NCBI GenBank assembly: GCA_963383645.1 | Contig: OY726569.1 | Location: 79,117,211-79,181,210, forward strand | Source: Muscardinus avellanarius | Taxonomy: Eukaryota > Chordata > Mammalia > Rodentia > Gliridae | DNA length: 64,000 nt | Direction: 5' to 3' | Part shown: positions 1 to 11,700 of the stretch, in pieces | Layout: each line of letters starts with the position of its first letter | How positions within the stretch are numbered: the stretch's first letter is position 1 | Notes under the pieces: model-generated | The model's database searches: none | What the model was told of the DNA's origin: nothing | Seen by the model: the letters and a program-made list of their open reading frames with translations, nothing else | Translations under genes and position numbers: made by a program

Positions 1-447
1 AATGAACACACAGCAGTACTCTACTTCTGAGTTGTTCTTACAGATTCAGTATCAAGACCTAGAGGAATATTCTGTATACCATGCTACCACATTTAAAAGG
101 CAGTCAAGTTAACTGAAAAATAGTTAACAGTAACTAATGTTTGCTGGGGGGGAGCCATATGAATCATTAATCAAAATCATAAAGATGAGTCAAGTTACAC
201 CAAAATGTAACTTGAAGTAGAGAAAATATCTTTAAATTAATTTTATCTCCCTTGATGCCCACAAGAGTGCACCTATAACTTTCTAGCATTGACAGGGCTT
301 CATCCTAATCACTAGTCCATCAAGAAGCACTGACTTTGTAATACTGAAATACAAGGTATTCTTTAAGGAATCTTTGAGTATTCATTATGCTTTATAAAGA
401 AATTTGTTATCCAGAACAGGACATGGGATAAAGAAATATGTTATCTA

Positions 448-603
448 GGATGGAGCACATAATCCAGGTACTTGGGAGGCTAAGAGAGGAGGATCGCAGG
501 TTCTCGGCCAGCCTCATCAACTTAGTGAGACTCTCAGCAACTTAGCAAGACCCTGCTTCCAAATAGAAAATAAAATAGGGCTAGGGATGTAGCTTGGAAA
601 TGA
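448..603 (+). mobile_element. Dimeric SINE, degraded
   Basis: Left arm (cttgggaggctaagagagg) and start of right arm (agggctagggatgtagcttgg). The flanks 1-447 and 604-1012 are AT-rich sequence, probably AREL1 intron, in which I recognise nothing. Confidence 0.75.
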
Positions 604-1012
604 AAGGAATTTGTTATTCACTTAACTTAGTAAATTAGACCAATTAGTGAGCAGAATGAAGTCCAAGCCAAATTATGTGTTCAAACTGTGTGTTCAAGGC
701 CTTTCTCTTCACAACTGCATAAAAAATACCCAACAACCTTCTTGATGCCAACAAGAACTAAAGTCACTTCTTTTTCTTATAATCATGGACCTAAAAGCAA
801 TTCCTTTCTGCTCTTATCCAACACAATAAACACAACCTTCTCCCTTCCCCATCAAATAATGCTCTAGAATATTAATACTTTAGTCTCAGCGTATAAGAAT
901 CTCACAATGCAATAAACTTACAATGCAATGAAATAACTTCTAAGTATGTTCTCATCTCTTCTGGTGTTACTATGCTAATTTAGCTGCCTATACAGTATTA
1001 AGAATTAAGAAA

Positions 1013-1437
1013 GCCGGGCGTGATGGCGCACGCTTGTAATCCCAGCATTCAGGAGGCTAAGACCGGAGGATTGCGGTTCGTGGACAGCCTCAGCTACTTA
1101 GTGAGGCCCTCTGCAATTTAGTGAGACCCTGTTTCAAAATAAAGAATAAAAAATAGGGCAGGGGGTGTTGCTTGGAGGGCGAATGCCTCTGGGTTCCATC
1201 CCCAAACCCACAAAAAAAAAAAAAAAAAAAGCCGGGCGTGGTGGCGCACACTTGTAATCCCCGCGCTTGGGAGGCTGAGACAGGAGGATCACGCAGGTTC
1301 GAAGCCAGCCTCAGCTACTTAGTGAGGCTCTCAGCAACTTAGTGAGATCCTGTTTCCAAATAAAATATAAAATAGGTCTGGGAGTGTAGCCCGGAGGTAG
1401 AAAGCCTCTGAGTTCCACCCCCAGTACCACCAAAAAA

Positions 1438-1468
<31 letters not shown>

Positions 1469-1500
1469 AATAAATAAATAAATAAAAAATTAAGGAAACT
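1013..1500 (+). mobile_element. Two tandem dimeric SINEs (A type then B type) plus (TAAA)n tail
   Basis: Element 1 at 1013-1230 ends in a poly-A tail, and element 2 (1231 to about 1435) starts immediately after it. Its tail has grown into a (TAAA)n microsatellite at about 1436-1488. Confidence 0.9.
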
Positions 1501-1711
1501 AGAACATCATCAGAAGATGCAAACTGTTTTTTTTTTTTAAATTTGGTTATTGTTCAAGTATTCCAAAATTCAGGGTACATATTATCAGGAAAGTGTTTTT
1601 CTGTCAGTGCCTAAATTTGCACGCAAATTGCCTTTTAATAATCTGTAGTGTTCCCTCTGAACACATATACATACTTACACATAATATTAATCTATCTCTA
1701 AATATTTTATT

Positions 1712-2241
1712 TTGTTTTTGGGGGGCACTGGGGATTTAACCCAAGGGCATTCTACCTCTGAGCTACACCCCCAGCCCAATTTTATTTTTATTTTAAAACA
1801 GGTCCTAGCTAGGTTGATGAAAGCCTCACTCCTTGCTGAGGCTGTCCTCAAACCTGCAATCCTCCTGGCTCAGCCTCCTAAATGCTAGGATTACAGGAGT
1901 GTGCCAACACACCCAGCTTGTTTTGTTTTTGTAGTGTTGGATATTGAATCCAAGCCTCATACATGTTAGGCAAGCATTCTACCACTGAGCTACATCCAAT
2001 TTTATTTATTTATTTTTTTATTTATTTATTTTTTTTTTTTGCGGTACCAGGGAGGAACCCAGGGGCATTCTATCTCCAAGCTACAGCCCCAGTCCTTTTT
2101 TTTATTCTTTATTTTGAAACAGGGTCTCACTAAGTTGCAAAAGGCCTCACTAAGTAAGCTGAGGATGGTCGAAAACAGTGATCCTCCTGTCTCAGCCTCT
2201 CAAGTACTGGGATTACAAGCATGGGGCAGCAAGCCTGGCTC
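1712..2241 (-). mobile_element. Minus-strand SINEs with a solo ID element between
   Basis: Dimeric SINE at 1712-1918; ID-type tRNA-like element at 1928-1997, recognisable by its longer loop (catgttaggcaagcattcta); dimeric SINE at 2028-2241 starting in poly-T. Confidence 0.85.
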
Positions 2242-2484
2242 GAATTTTTTTAAATAAATAACTATGCTTACTGTAAAAGCTTACTGCCTAATTACCAAGA
2301 GGTTCTAAAGCATAAAAAAATGGTTGCTTTTAAGTTCTACCCATGAATGATAGCTTGGCAGAGCCAGCATTCTGAAAAGATTAGAAACTTCTAGTGACCT
2401 AAATAGGATAAAGCAAGAGGTACTATGTTATCTATAGACAGTTCAATAATAAAACTACTTAAATATTTTAAAAAGTCAGAGTCT

Positions 2485-2675
2485 GCCGGGCGTGGTGGCA
2501 CACGCTTGTAATCCCCCTGCTTGAGAGGCGGAGACAGGAGGATCACATAGGTTCGAAGCCAGCCTTGCTGGCTTTGGAGACCCTGTTTCCAAATAAAAAT
2601 ATAAAAATAGGTCTGGGAGAGTAGCCCGGAGGTAGAAGGGTTTCCAGGAACCCCAGTACCACCAAAAAAAAAAGG
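2485..2675 (+). mobile_element. Type C dimeric SINE
   Basis: Short left arm (gccttgctggctttggagaccc) and right arm ending ggtttccaggaacccc. Confidence 0.9.
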
Positions 2676-2924
2676 GTCAGAAAAAAAAAAGGGTCAGATT
2701 TTACAAATATGTGAACCCCAAAGCTATCTAAAGAAGAAAAACACTAAGTCTACATCCAAATCAACACAAAATTGTCTTGTGTTCCAAAACAGTGCAACTA
2801 TATTAAAAATATCACTGGCATAAAATTCCAACTCTGCCATAGCTGAAAGACACAAAACACAGGTTATAGAAACTCGGAGAATTTACTTTATATAAGGCTT
2901 TGTTTGAAGGACTTCATATTTTAA

Positions 2925-3115
2925 CTATGAGTATGGTAACACAAATTCTGATAACAACCCTGTAAGGCAGGTACTCTTATGGTTATCTCCATTTTACGAA
3001 TGAAGAAACTAAAACACTGATAATTAACTTGCTCAATGTCATACAGTTGGTATGAGGTGCAGCAAGAATTTTTTAACCCTCTCAAACTCAAAGTTCATGT
3101 TAACCAATACATTGT
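2925..3115 (-). mobile_element. MIR fragment
   Basis: Reads as the reverse complement of the MIR core: aacaaccctgtaaggcaggt, ccattttacgaatgaagaaa, and a cttgctcaatgtcatacag block. An ancient tRNA-derived SINE. Confidence 0.8.
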
Positions 3116-3204
3116 CTTATAGTCTTACTCCTTTCTTAATCTGATAAGATTCTTTTTTTAGCTTCCACTTAGGTCAGCATCAAACAGTAAGAAAAGCACA
3201 GACG

Positions 3205-3290
3205 CAGCTAGGAGTGTAGTTCAGTGGTATAGTGCATGCTTAACAAAACACAACGCCCTGGGCTGGATCCCAGTAAACCCTTCCCCACTA
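3205..3290 (+). mobile_element. Solo ID element
   Basis: tRNA-like A-box region (tgtagttcagtggtatagtg), the catgctta loop and B-box-like ggctggatccc. The loop is kept, unlike in the right arms of the dimers. Confidence 0.75.
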
Positions 3291-3780
3291 ACAGAAAAGA
3301 AAAGAATGAAAGAAGGCACAGACTTTGGGGTCAATTACGCCCCTGAACAAATTCTGGGTGTCACCTTCTCCATACCTAAAATGAAGGTATTTAAGTTACT
3401 GTGAATGGTCAAAAAGGTAATATAAAACGCCAAGTTTACTACACAGGTTGGGGTTCTTAGTATCAACTTTACACACATTTTGAAGGGTCTTGGGATGAGC
3501 TTCATAATCCATGAGTCTAATAACCTACAATAAATGTGTGCGCGCGCGCCCATTTTTAAAAGAAATGTCCCTGGTTTTCCACAAATAGTTTATAAATAAG
3601 AGGGGTAGCTGTCTTTCCCTTCTTATTCTTACCAATTCTCTCTTTTCCCTTAAAGAATGCCCGCCAAACCATCACGCTAAATGCCAATTGTTTCCCACCA
3701 TATTCTTGTCTTGAGGAATAGTAACATACACAAGTTTATGGCCAAATTTCCTAGCAACAGGCTGAAGAAGTCCCTAAAGA
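3291..3780. other. Unique intronic sequence left of the promoter
   Basis: No repeat, exon or RNA gene recognised. Contains a short alternating GT/GC run at about 3535-3550. Confidence 0.5.
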
Positions 3781-4053
3781 GCTGCTTCGTACCTCTCTTC
3801 ACTGAAAGAATGGTCTACCCAGGTGCAGAAAGCACCACGCCGGCTGGGAGAATCGAATAGGAACCAGAGCCTCAGGTCGGACGGCACAGACCTCAGGCCC
3901 CAGCGCTGGCCGATAAGGAAGACATGTTTCTCCCAAGCCCGGGTCAACCCACGACTCCGACCCCGCTACCTCGTTCTGTCTCTGGAACTCCGGTGCAGGC
4001 GGGCAGGACTGCTGCGCGCTGCCTGGGGCAGGATGGGTGGTGAGAAACGTTAC

Positions 4054-4200
4054 CCGAGCGGGGGGTGGCGGCGAAGTCTCAGCTCCGGTGTCGTGGGAAA
4101 CGGCGGCAGCACCCGGCAAGGCGACCTTCCACCCTCCCTCCAAGAGACCCCAGTATTGGTCTCTGCCCCGGCTGGAAGCCGGCTCCGGGTTATCCCGTTT
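4054..4200 (-). other. AREL1: Putative AREL1 non-coding exon 1 (minus strand)
   Basis: In human, AREL1 (a HECT-type E3 ubiquitin ligase that ubiquitinates pro-apoptotic IAP antagonists) lies head-to-head with FCF1 a few tens of bases away. Here the GC-rich block just left of FCF1 would hold its 5'UTR. A possible minus-strand donor, CGG|GTAACG, lies at 4053-4048; another candidate, GAG|GTACGA, lies near 3787. No AREL1 coding sequence is present, so both gene identity and exon edge rest on synteny. Confidence 0.35.
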
Positions 4201-4309
4201 CTCAAATTGACTTCCGCTTCCGGGTTATCCTTTTGCCGGAAGTGAGGTAAGGTGACGCAAAAGCGTCGCGTCTGTGGTGATTCCGGAACCGACGGGAAAG
4301 AGAGTGATC

Positions 4310-4312
4310 ATG
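4310..4312 (+). CDS. FCF1: FCF1 coding exon 1 (start codon only)
   Basis: The ATG lies in agtgatcATG and is followed directly by the donor gtgaga. Only the initiator methionine is encoded here; the rest of the exon is 5'UTR inside the CpG-rich promoter. This start is chosen because exon 2 continues GKQKKTRK, the conserved FCF1 N-terminus. Confidence 0.9.
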
Positions 4313-7246
4313 GTGAGAAAAGAGGGTCGGGGAAGGATCCGGGACAGACCATTTTTTGGAGGATCTGAGGGATGATCCAGCGCTTGGCCACATTTCTTCC
4401 ACACACTTCCTTTGATTATTTGCTCTCCTATCTTAGCTCTCCGAACGGAGCCTGTTATATTTTCGGGAATGAGGAGAAGGGCTGGATGATTGAGGGGTAA
4501 AGAAAGTGGAATGAACATGAAAAGAGTAGGAACTTTTAAAAGATGCAGTGTATTTCCAAATCTTTTAACTCTAAATTTTTTGTTTCAAGGGGAAGCAAAA
4601 GAAAACAAGGAAGTACGCGACCATGAAGCGAATGCTTAGTCTTAGAGATGAGAGACTGTGAGTGTTTGGAATCATCTGGGTACTTAGACTGCCTCGAGAT
4701 ATAGCAGTCACGAGGGAATAAATACTTAAACTTATGTTAATTTGTTCTTACTTGTAATATTATTGTCTTAGTTTTTGTAGCATACGATAATAGTCGATTG
4801 TATAACAAGTCACTGGGAAAGGTGGTGGGAATTATTATTATTATTTTTTTTTTTTTTTTTTTGCGGTACTGGGGATGGAACCCGGGACATTCTACCTCCG
4901 AGCTACACTCCCAGCTCTATTTTTTATTTTTTATTTTATCTATTTATTTATTTTTGCAGTAGTGGAGATGGAACCCAGAAGCGTTCTACCTTCGAGCTAA
5001 ACCCCAAGCCCTATTTTCTATTCTTTATTTTGAACAGGGTCTCACAATGTTGCAAATGGCCTCACTAAGTAACTGAGGTTGGCCATGAACCTGAGATCTT
5101 TCTGTCTTATCCTCCCAAGTAGTAGGCTACTAAGCCCAGCTTCATTGATTAAATTTTGTATGTGGTTGAATTTAACTTTTGTTTTGTAGTACTGGGGATG
5201 GAACCCAGGGATTTTCTACCTCCAGGCTACACCCTCAGACCTATTTTATTTTTTATTTGGAAACAAGTCTTGCTAAATTGCTGCAAGCCTCACTAATTTG
5301 TTGAGGCTGGTTTTGAACCTGCAATCCTCCTGTCTCAGCCTTCCAAGTACTGAGATTACAAGTGTGTGCCACCACACCCATCCGAAGGTTAACTTTTGTA
5401 TATGTATTGTTATGTTTTAATCCTTTGTAAAATGCATGTTGGGGAGCCCTGTCCCCCTCTACTGTTAAAACATCTAAGTCTTCAGAATGTAAATATCAAC
5501 CTCTTTACTTGGGAATAGATGTTGATTCTTAATATGAGAGCTTCTGGCTGAGAAAGAAATTACAAAAGAATCAACATTTAGCCCTTAATTTTTTTCTTTC
5601 TTTCTTTCTTTTTTTTTTTTTTTTTTCCCCCTGTACGGGGATTCTACCTCCGAGCTACTCCCAGCCCTATTTTTTATTCTTTATTTTGAAACAGAGTCTC
5701 ACTAAGTTGTAGAGGGTGTAGGTGACTGAGGCTGGCCACAAAGCTGCGATCCTCCTGTCTCAGCCTCCCAAATGCTGGGCTTACAAGCATGCACCACTAT
5801 GCCTGGCTTAATGGTTTTTTGATTACTAGTTTTACTGATTTTTTTTTTTTTAATGTGGTACTGGGGTTCCTGGAAACCCTTCTACCTCCGGGCTACACTC
5901 CCAGACCTATTTTTATACTTTTTAATTTAGAAACAGGGTCTCTCAAGCCAGTGAGACTGACTTCGAACCTGCATGATCCTCCTGTCTCTGCCTCCCAAGC
6001 GCGGAGATTACAAGCGTGCACCACCACGCCTGGCTCTTTACTGATTAATTTTGATACTGCCAGGCTACTTTTTGCTAAGAATGTGTATGCTAATATTAAA
6101 GTCATAAAGTGGGATTTTTGCTGTAACCAAAATGTGGAATTTTTGAATTAGGTAACTACTGTGATTTTTCTTCTCTCCTGGATTTACTTTTCTTTTTTCC
6201 AGTAAAGAAAAGGATAGATTAAAACCAAAAAAGAAACCAAAGAAAGATCCCAGTGTATTGAAAGAAAGAGAAGTGTAAGTAATTGAAATTTCAATTTTTC
6301 TTTTATTTAAAACTAAAACAGACATTCTAAACCCCTAGACCTCTTAGAAATCCAGACTCTCATTGAACATATTTATTCAGCTATTTGTTAGTAAGTCTGG
6401 CACAATGGGCAAATGAAAGTGGTATTGATGAGTATATACCAGTTCAAATAGTTTGAAGGTTTTTGTTTTTGTTATTTTTTGCGTGTCTGGGGATGGAACC
6501 CAGGGGCATTTGACCTCTGAGCTACAACTCCTGCCCTATTTTTTATATTCTTTATTTTGAAACAGGGTCTCACTAAGTTGCAGAGGGCCTCACTAAGAAG
6601 CTGAGTCTGTCTCCAAACCTCAATCCTCCCGTGTCAGCCTCCCAAATGCTGGGATTACAAGCATGCGCCACCACGCCAGGTTGGCTGCTCTACTTCTGGT
6701 AGAGGAAGAACTGGTTGGATAATTGCTTTCTTAAAGCCATGGCAAAGCATACTAGTGGACCTGAGATTAAGATATGCTATTTCTTCCTAGCTTTTAAGAT
6801 TTATCTCCAATGACCAAGGGAAAGGGGCTTAATCTATAGTGAACTATTTATTTAAGACTTAGTTTTTGGTTTTGTCCTTCCAAAGTATCAATGTAGACTT
6901 TATTATGTGTTCTTATTTTATTTTTTCTTCAGCCCCCAACACCCTTCGTGCTTATTCTTCCAATATAACACTCAGTTGGGCCCACCTTACCACATTCTGG
7001 TTGATACCAACTTTATCAACTTTTCCATTAAAGCCAAATTGGACTTAGTGCAATCAATGATGGATTGTCTATATGCCAAGTGTGAGTATCATACTTTTAT
7101 ATTTCTGTCACATATATACAGAATAATTATATTAACCCAAATACATGAAAAGGAGGTGGGGTTATTACCAAATGAATCGCTGAGCATTTAATTTGCAGTG
7201 ATTACCAGGGGAATGATCATTTTTTTACTGTACTGAAATATAATGC

Positions 7247-7296
<50 letters not shown>

Positions 7297-8708
7297 TTTA
7301 TATTATGAAACATGCATCCTCCATTCCACTTCAGTGTGGAAAAACTAAATTAGACATTTTATCATTTATGATCACAGAACTAGAACTTGGATGATGATTG
7401 ATTTCTAAGTGTATTTAGTTATTTATTTGTATTACAACTGATAAGGTATTATATACCAAGGTGTGCAATATACCATTAATAGAGTTCCCTTGTGTATTTT
7501 GGGGATTTCCTTCTTCAAGTGATATTTGTTACTATCATGAGTAGAAAAAAAATAAAGGTCATGTATGAGGGAATAACTTCATAATAGTAAAATCTGGTAA
7601 GTTTATATTCATGTTTTTTCATTTAAAGGAAATTTATATGCATGTATATTCCAGTTATACTCATGTATTTTTCTGGTTAAAGGTAAGAGGAAACTCAGGT
7701 TTAAACTATATCATAAAGAATAAATTATTGGCCAGGCACAGTGGTGCATAACTGGAATCCCAGTGCTTGGGAGGTTGAGAAGGGAAGATCACACCCCCCT
7801 CCATACACACACACACACCCCGAATTTGGGATTGAACCCAGGGGCATTCTACCTTCAAGCTGCACTACCAGTCCTATTTGTTATTCTTTATTTTGAAACT
7901 AGGTCTTCCTAAGTTGCAGAGGACCTCACCAAGGAGCTGCCATGAACCTGCAGTCTTCCTGTCTTAGCCTCCCAAGTACTGGGATTACAAGCATGGGCCA
8001 TCACACCCAACTAGGATCACATATTTGAGACCAGCCTTAGCAATTTAGTGAGACTCTCAGTAACTAAGTGAGACCCTATTTCATATCAAAAGGTCAAATA
8101 GGGCTAAACTCCAGGAACCCTACCCCCCAAAGAAGAATAAATGGAATCCAAGGGGAAAATGTATACTTTTGGGGGGTGCCAGGGGTTTAACTCAGGGGTG
8201 TTTTACCTATGAACTACACCCCCAGCCCTATTATTTTATTTTTTATTTTGAAACAGGGTCTCGCTAAGTTAGTGCGAGCCTCACTAAATTGCTGAGGCTG
8301 TCCTTCAACCTGCAATCCTCCTGTCTCGACCTCCCAAGTACTGGGAGTACAGGCGTGACATGTGCCACCACACCCAGCTGGTACTTCTTTATTTAGTCTT
8401 TAAAAGATTCTATAAAGCCGGGCGTGGTGGCGCATGCTTGTAATCCCCATGCTTGGGAGGCGGAGACAGGAGGATCACGCAGGTTCGAAGCCAGCCTTGC
8501 TGGCTTAAGAGACCCTGTTTCCCAAAAATATATATAAAATAGGTTTGGGAGTGTAGCTCGGAGGTAGAAGGGTTTCCAGGAACCCCAGCACCACCAAAAA
8601 AAAAAAAAGATTCTGTAAAGTCACGGCACACACTTGTAATCCCAGTACTTAGGAGGCTGCGACAGGAGAATCAGAGGTTTGCGGCCTCTGGGTTCAATCC
8701 CAAGTAAA

Positions 8709-8747
<39 letters not shown>

Positions 8748-11700
8748 GCACTATCAGCATACCTAGTTTTTTTGTGCTTTGTTTTACTATATCACAGATA
8801 TTGCAGTATTTTACAAGTTGATGTTTCTCAGCAAACAAATGTCTGTCCCCTTCATATCTCCGTCCCACTTTGGCAACTGCGTATTTCAGACTCTTTCATT
8901 ATTATTATACCTGTTATAGTAATCTATGATCAGCGATCTTTGGTGTTCCTTTTTTTTTTTTTGCGGTACTGGGGATGGAATCCAGGGGCATTCTATCTCC
9001 AAGCTACACCCCCAGCCCAATTTTTTTTCTTTATTTTGAAACAGGGTCTCACTGAGTTGCAGAGGGCCTCACTAAGTAGCTGAGGCTGTCCATGAACCGC
9101 GATCCTCCTATCTTAGCCTCCCAAATGCTGGGATTACAAGCGTGCGCCACCACGCCAGGCTCTTAGTGTTACTCTTAAATTGGGAAGACTATGAACCTTC
9201 CCCATTAAGATGGCAAACCTAATCAGTGAGTTCTGTATGTATCTGGACTACTTCTGACCAACCATTCCCCATCTTTCTTCCTTTCCTCAGGCCTCCCTGT
9301 TCCCTAAAATACAAATTATTGAAATTAGGCCAATGAGTAACCCCACAGTGGCTTCTGGGTATGTGCGAAAAGAATCACATATCTCCCCCCTTGTATCAAA
9401 AGCTAAAAACTTTTTTTTGGGGGGGGTGCTGGGAAGATACTCAGGGGCATTTATTTTTTATTTGGAAACAGGGTCTTACTAAATCGATGCAAGCCTCACT
9501 GAGTTGATGAAGCCGGGCTTTGTGGCGCACGCTTGTAATCCCCGTGCTTGGGAGGCTGAGACAGGAGGATCGCACAGGTTTGAAGCCAGCCTCAGCTGCT
9601 CTCGGCAATTTAGTGAGACCCTATTTCCAAATAAAATAGAAAATAGATCCGGGAGTATAGCCCAGAGGTAGAAAGCCCCTGGGTTCCACCCCCAGTACTA
9701 CCAAAAAAAAAAAAAAAAAAAAAAAAAAAAAGCCTGTGATCCTCCTGTTTCAATCTCTCAAGCATTGGGATTATGGGCATGTGCCGCCATGCCTGGCAAA
9801 AGCTAAAAACAATTAAACTTAGGAAGATTTATCAAGAGCTGAGATAGATTGGCACTAGGCTTCTTCTGCCAATTAGCCAAGTTGTGGATACAAAGGAAAA
9901 ATTCTTGAAGGAAATTTAAAGTGCTTCTCTAATGAATACACGGTAAGAAAGCAAAACAGTATTTCTGCTCATAGAAAGTTTTAGTGGTCTAAACTGGGTG
10001 CTTATAATCCCAGTGTTTGGGAGGCTGAGACAAGAGGATCGCAGTTTGAGGACAGCCTCAGCTACCTAGTGAGTCCCTTTGCAACTCAGTGAGACCCTGT
10101 TTCAAAATGAAGAATAAAAAGCTAGGAGTGGTGGCGCACGCTTGTAATCCCAACATTTGAGAGGCTGGGACAAGAGGATTGTGGTTCACAGAAAGCCTCA
10201 GCTACTTAGTAAGGAGCCCTTGGCAACTCAGTGAGATTTGTTTCAAAATAAAAAATAAAACATAGGGCTGGGCTGGGCATGATGGCACATGCCTGTTATC
10301 CCAGTTCTTGGGAGGCTAAGACAGGAAGATCATGGTTCAAGGCCAGCCTCAGCTACTTAGTGAGGCCCTCTGCAACTTTGTGAGAATCTGTTTTAAAATA
10401 AAGAATAAAAATAGGGCTGGGGGTGTAGCTCATAGGTAGATTGCTCCTGGGTTCAATCCCCAGTACCACACACACACACAAAAAGGGCTGGGGGTGTAGT
10501 TTGGATTTAGAATGTCCCTGGGTTCCATCCCCAGTACCACACACACAAAAAAAGAATAAAGAAAAAATAGGTATGGGGTTGTAGCTCAGAGGTAGAATGT
10601 CCCTGGGTTTCATCTCCAGTGCTGCCAAAAAAAAAAAAAAAAAAAAAGTTGTAGTGGTCTGTATTGAAGATTAAACCAGCCACAACATTTCCTGAGCCAA
10701 AACCTAATCCAGGCAAGGGCCCTAAACTGTGTTCAGTTCTCTAAGGGCTGAGAGAGGTGAAGAAGCTACAGGGAACAAAAACAACAACTTGAAACTAGCA
10801 CAGGTTGGGTCATGAGTCTTAAGGAAAGCCATCTCAAAAGAAAAGTGTGAGTGAGGAGCAGCCACAAGTGCCGACACAGACGCCAGAGCAAGTTACCCAG
10901 AAGACCTAACTAGGATCACTGCTGAAGGCGGCTACACCGAACAAGGGTTTCAGTGTGGACAGAACAGCCTTAGATTGAAAGAAGATTCTGTTTAGGTCTT
11001 TGGTGGCTACGGAGGAGAGGTCAGCACCTGGTTTCCAAGGACAGACTTTCTTTTTAGGGGCTGATGCCAGCTGTTAACTTTCTGTTGATGCTCCTTCTGC
11101 CTGTGCTGTGTATATAGAACAACAAAGCCTAGATGACAACATATTTTTTATAACATGGTTTTCTGAATATTTTAAGCCTCCCTAACAAGGAGGATAGTTT
11201 GCTTCCCAGTAGTTCTGAGACTTAACGTGGGAAAAAAATATTCCCTTCAAAATATTACTGCTCGTTGATATAGTGCGCCTAGTCATGCAAGAGCTCTAAT
11301 GCAGATGTACAGTAAGATTGATGCTTTCATGCCCCCTGATAGCATCCATTCTGCAGCCAGTGATCAAGGAATAATTTTGACTTTCAAGTCATTATTTAGA
11401 AAAAAAATTTTTGGGGGGGTGAGACTGGGGTTCCTGGAAACCCTTCTACCGCCAGGCTGTACTCCCAGACCTATTTTATTTTTTGGAAACAGGGTCTCCT
11501 AAGCCAGTGCGTGCGGCTGGCTTTGAACCTGTGCGATCCTCCTGCCTTCGCCTCCCAAGCACGGGGATTACAAGCGTGCGCCACCATGCCCGGCTCTATT
11601 TTATATTTTTATTCGGAAACAGTGTCTCTTAAACCAGCTAGGCTGGCTTCGAACCTGCACGATCCTCCTGTCTCTGCCTCCCAAGCGCAGGGATTACAAG

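Larger units (their letters stand above)
3780..4320. promoter_or_regulatory. CpG-rich bidirectional promoter (AREL1/FCF1)
   Basis: A GC- and CpG-dense block in AT-rich surroundings, with no SINE inside it. Motifs seen: inverted CCAAT (attgg) at about 4155; ETS-type sites at 4211-4223 (cttccgcttccgg) and 4236-4245 (ccggaagtga); a CRE-half/ATF-like tgacgcaa at 4253-4260. The 12-mer tccgggttatcc occurs twice (4184-4195 and 4219-4230). There is no TATA box. ETS sites and the lack of a TATA box are typical of divergent housekeeping promoters. Confidence 0.75.

Noticed and set aside
3205..3290. Possible functional tRNA gene (A- and B-box-like motifs)
   Set aside because: It is an ID SINE: no intact cloverleaf or acceptor stem, and the same motif recurs as SINE right arms throughout.
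3799..4245. Open frames of 114 and 140 codons in the CpG-rich block
   Set aside because: Stop-poor because of GC content. They lie in the promoter/5'UTR of two head-to-head genes and resemble no recognised protein.
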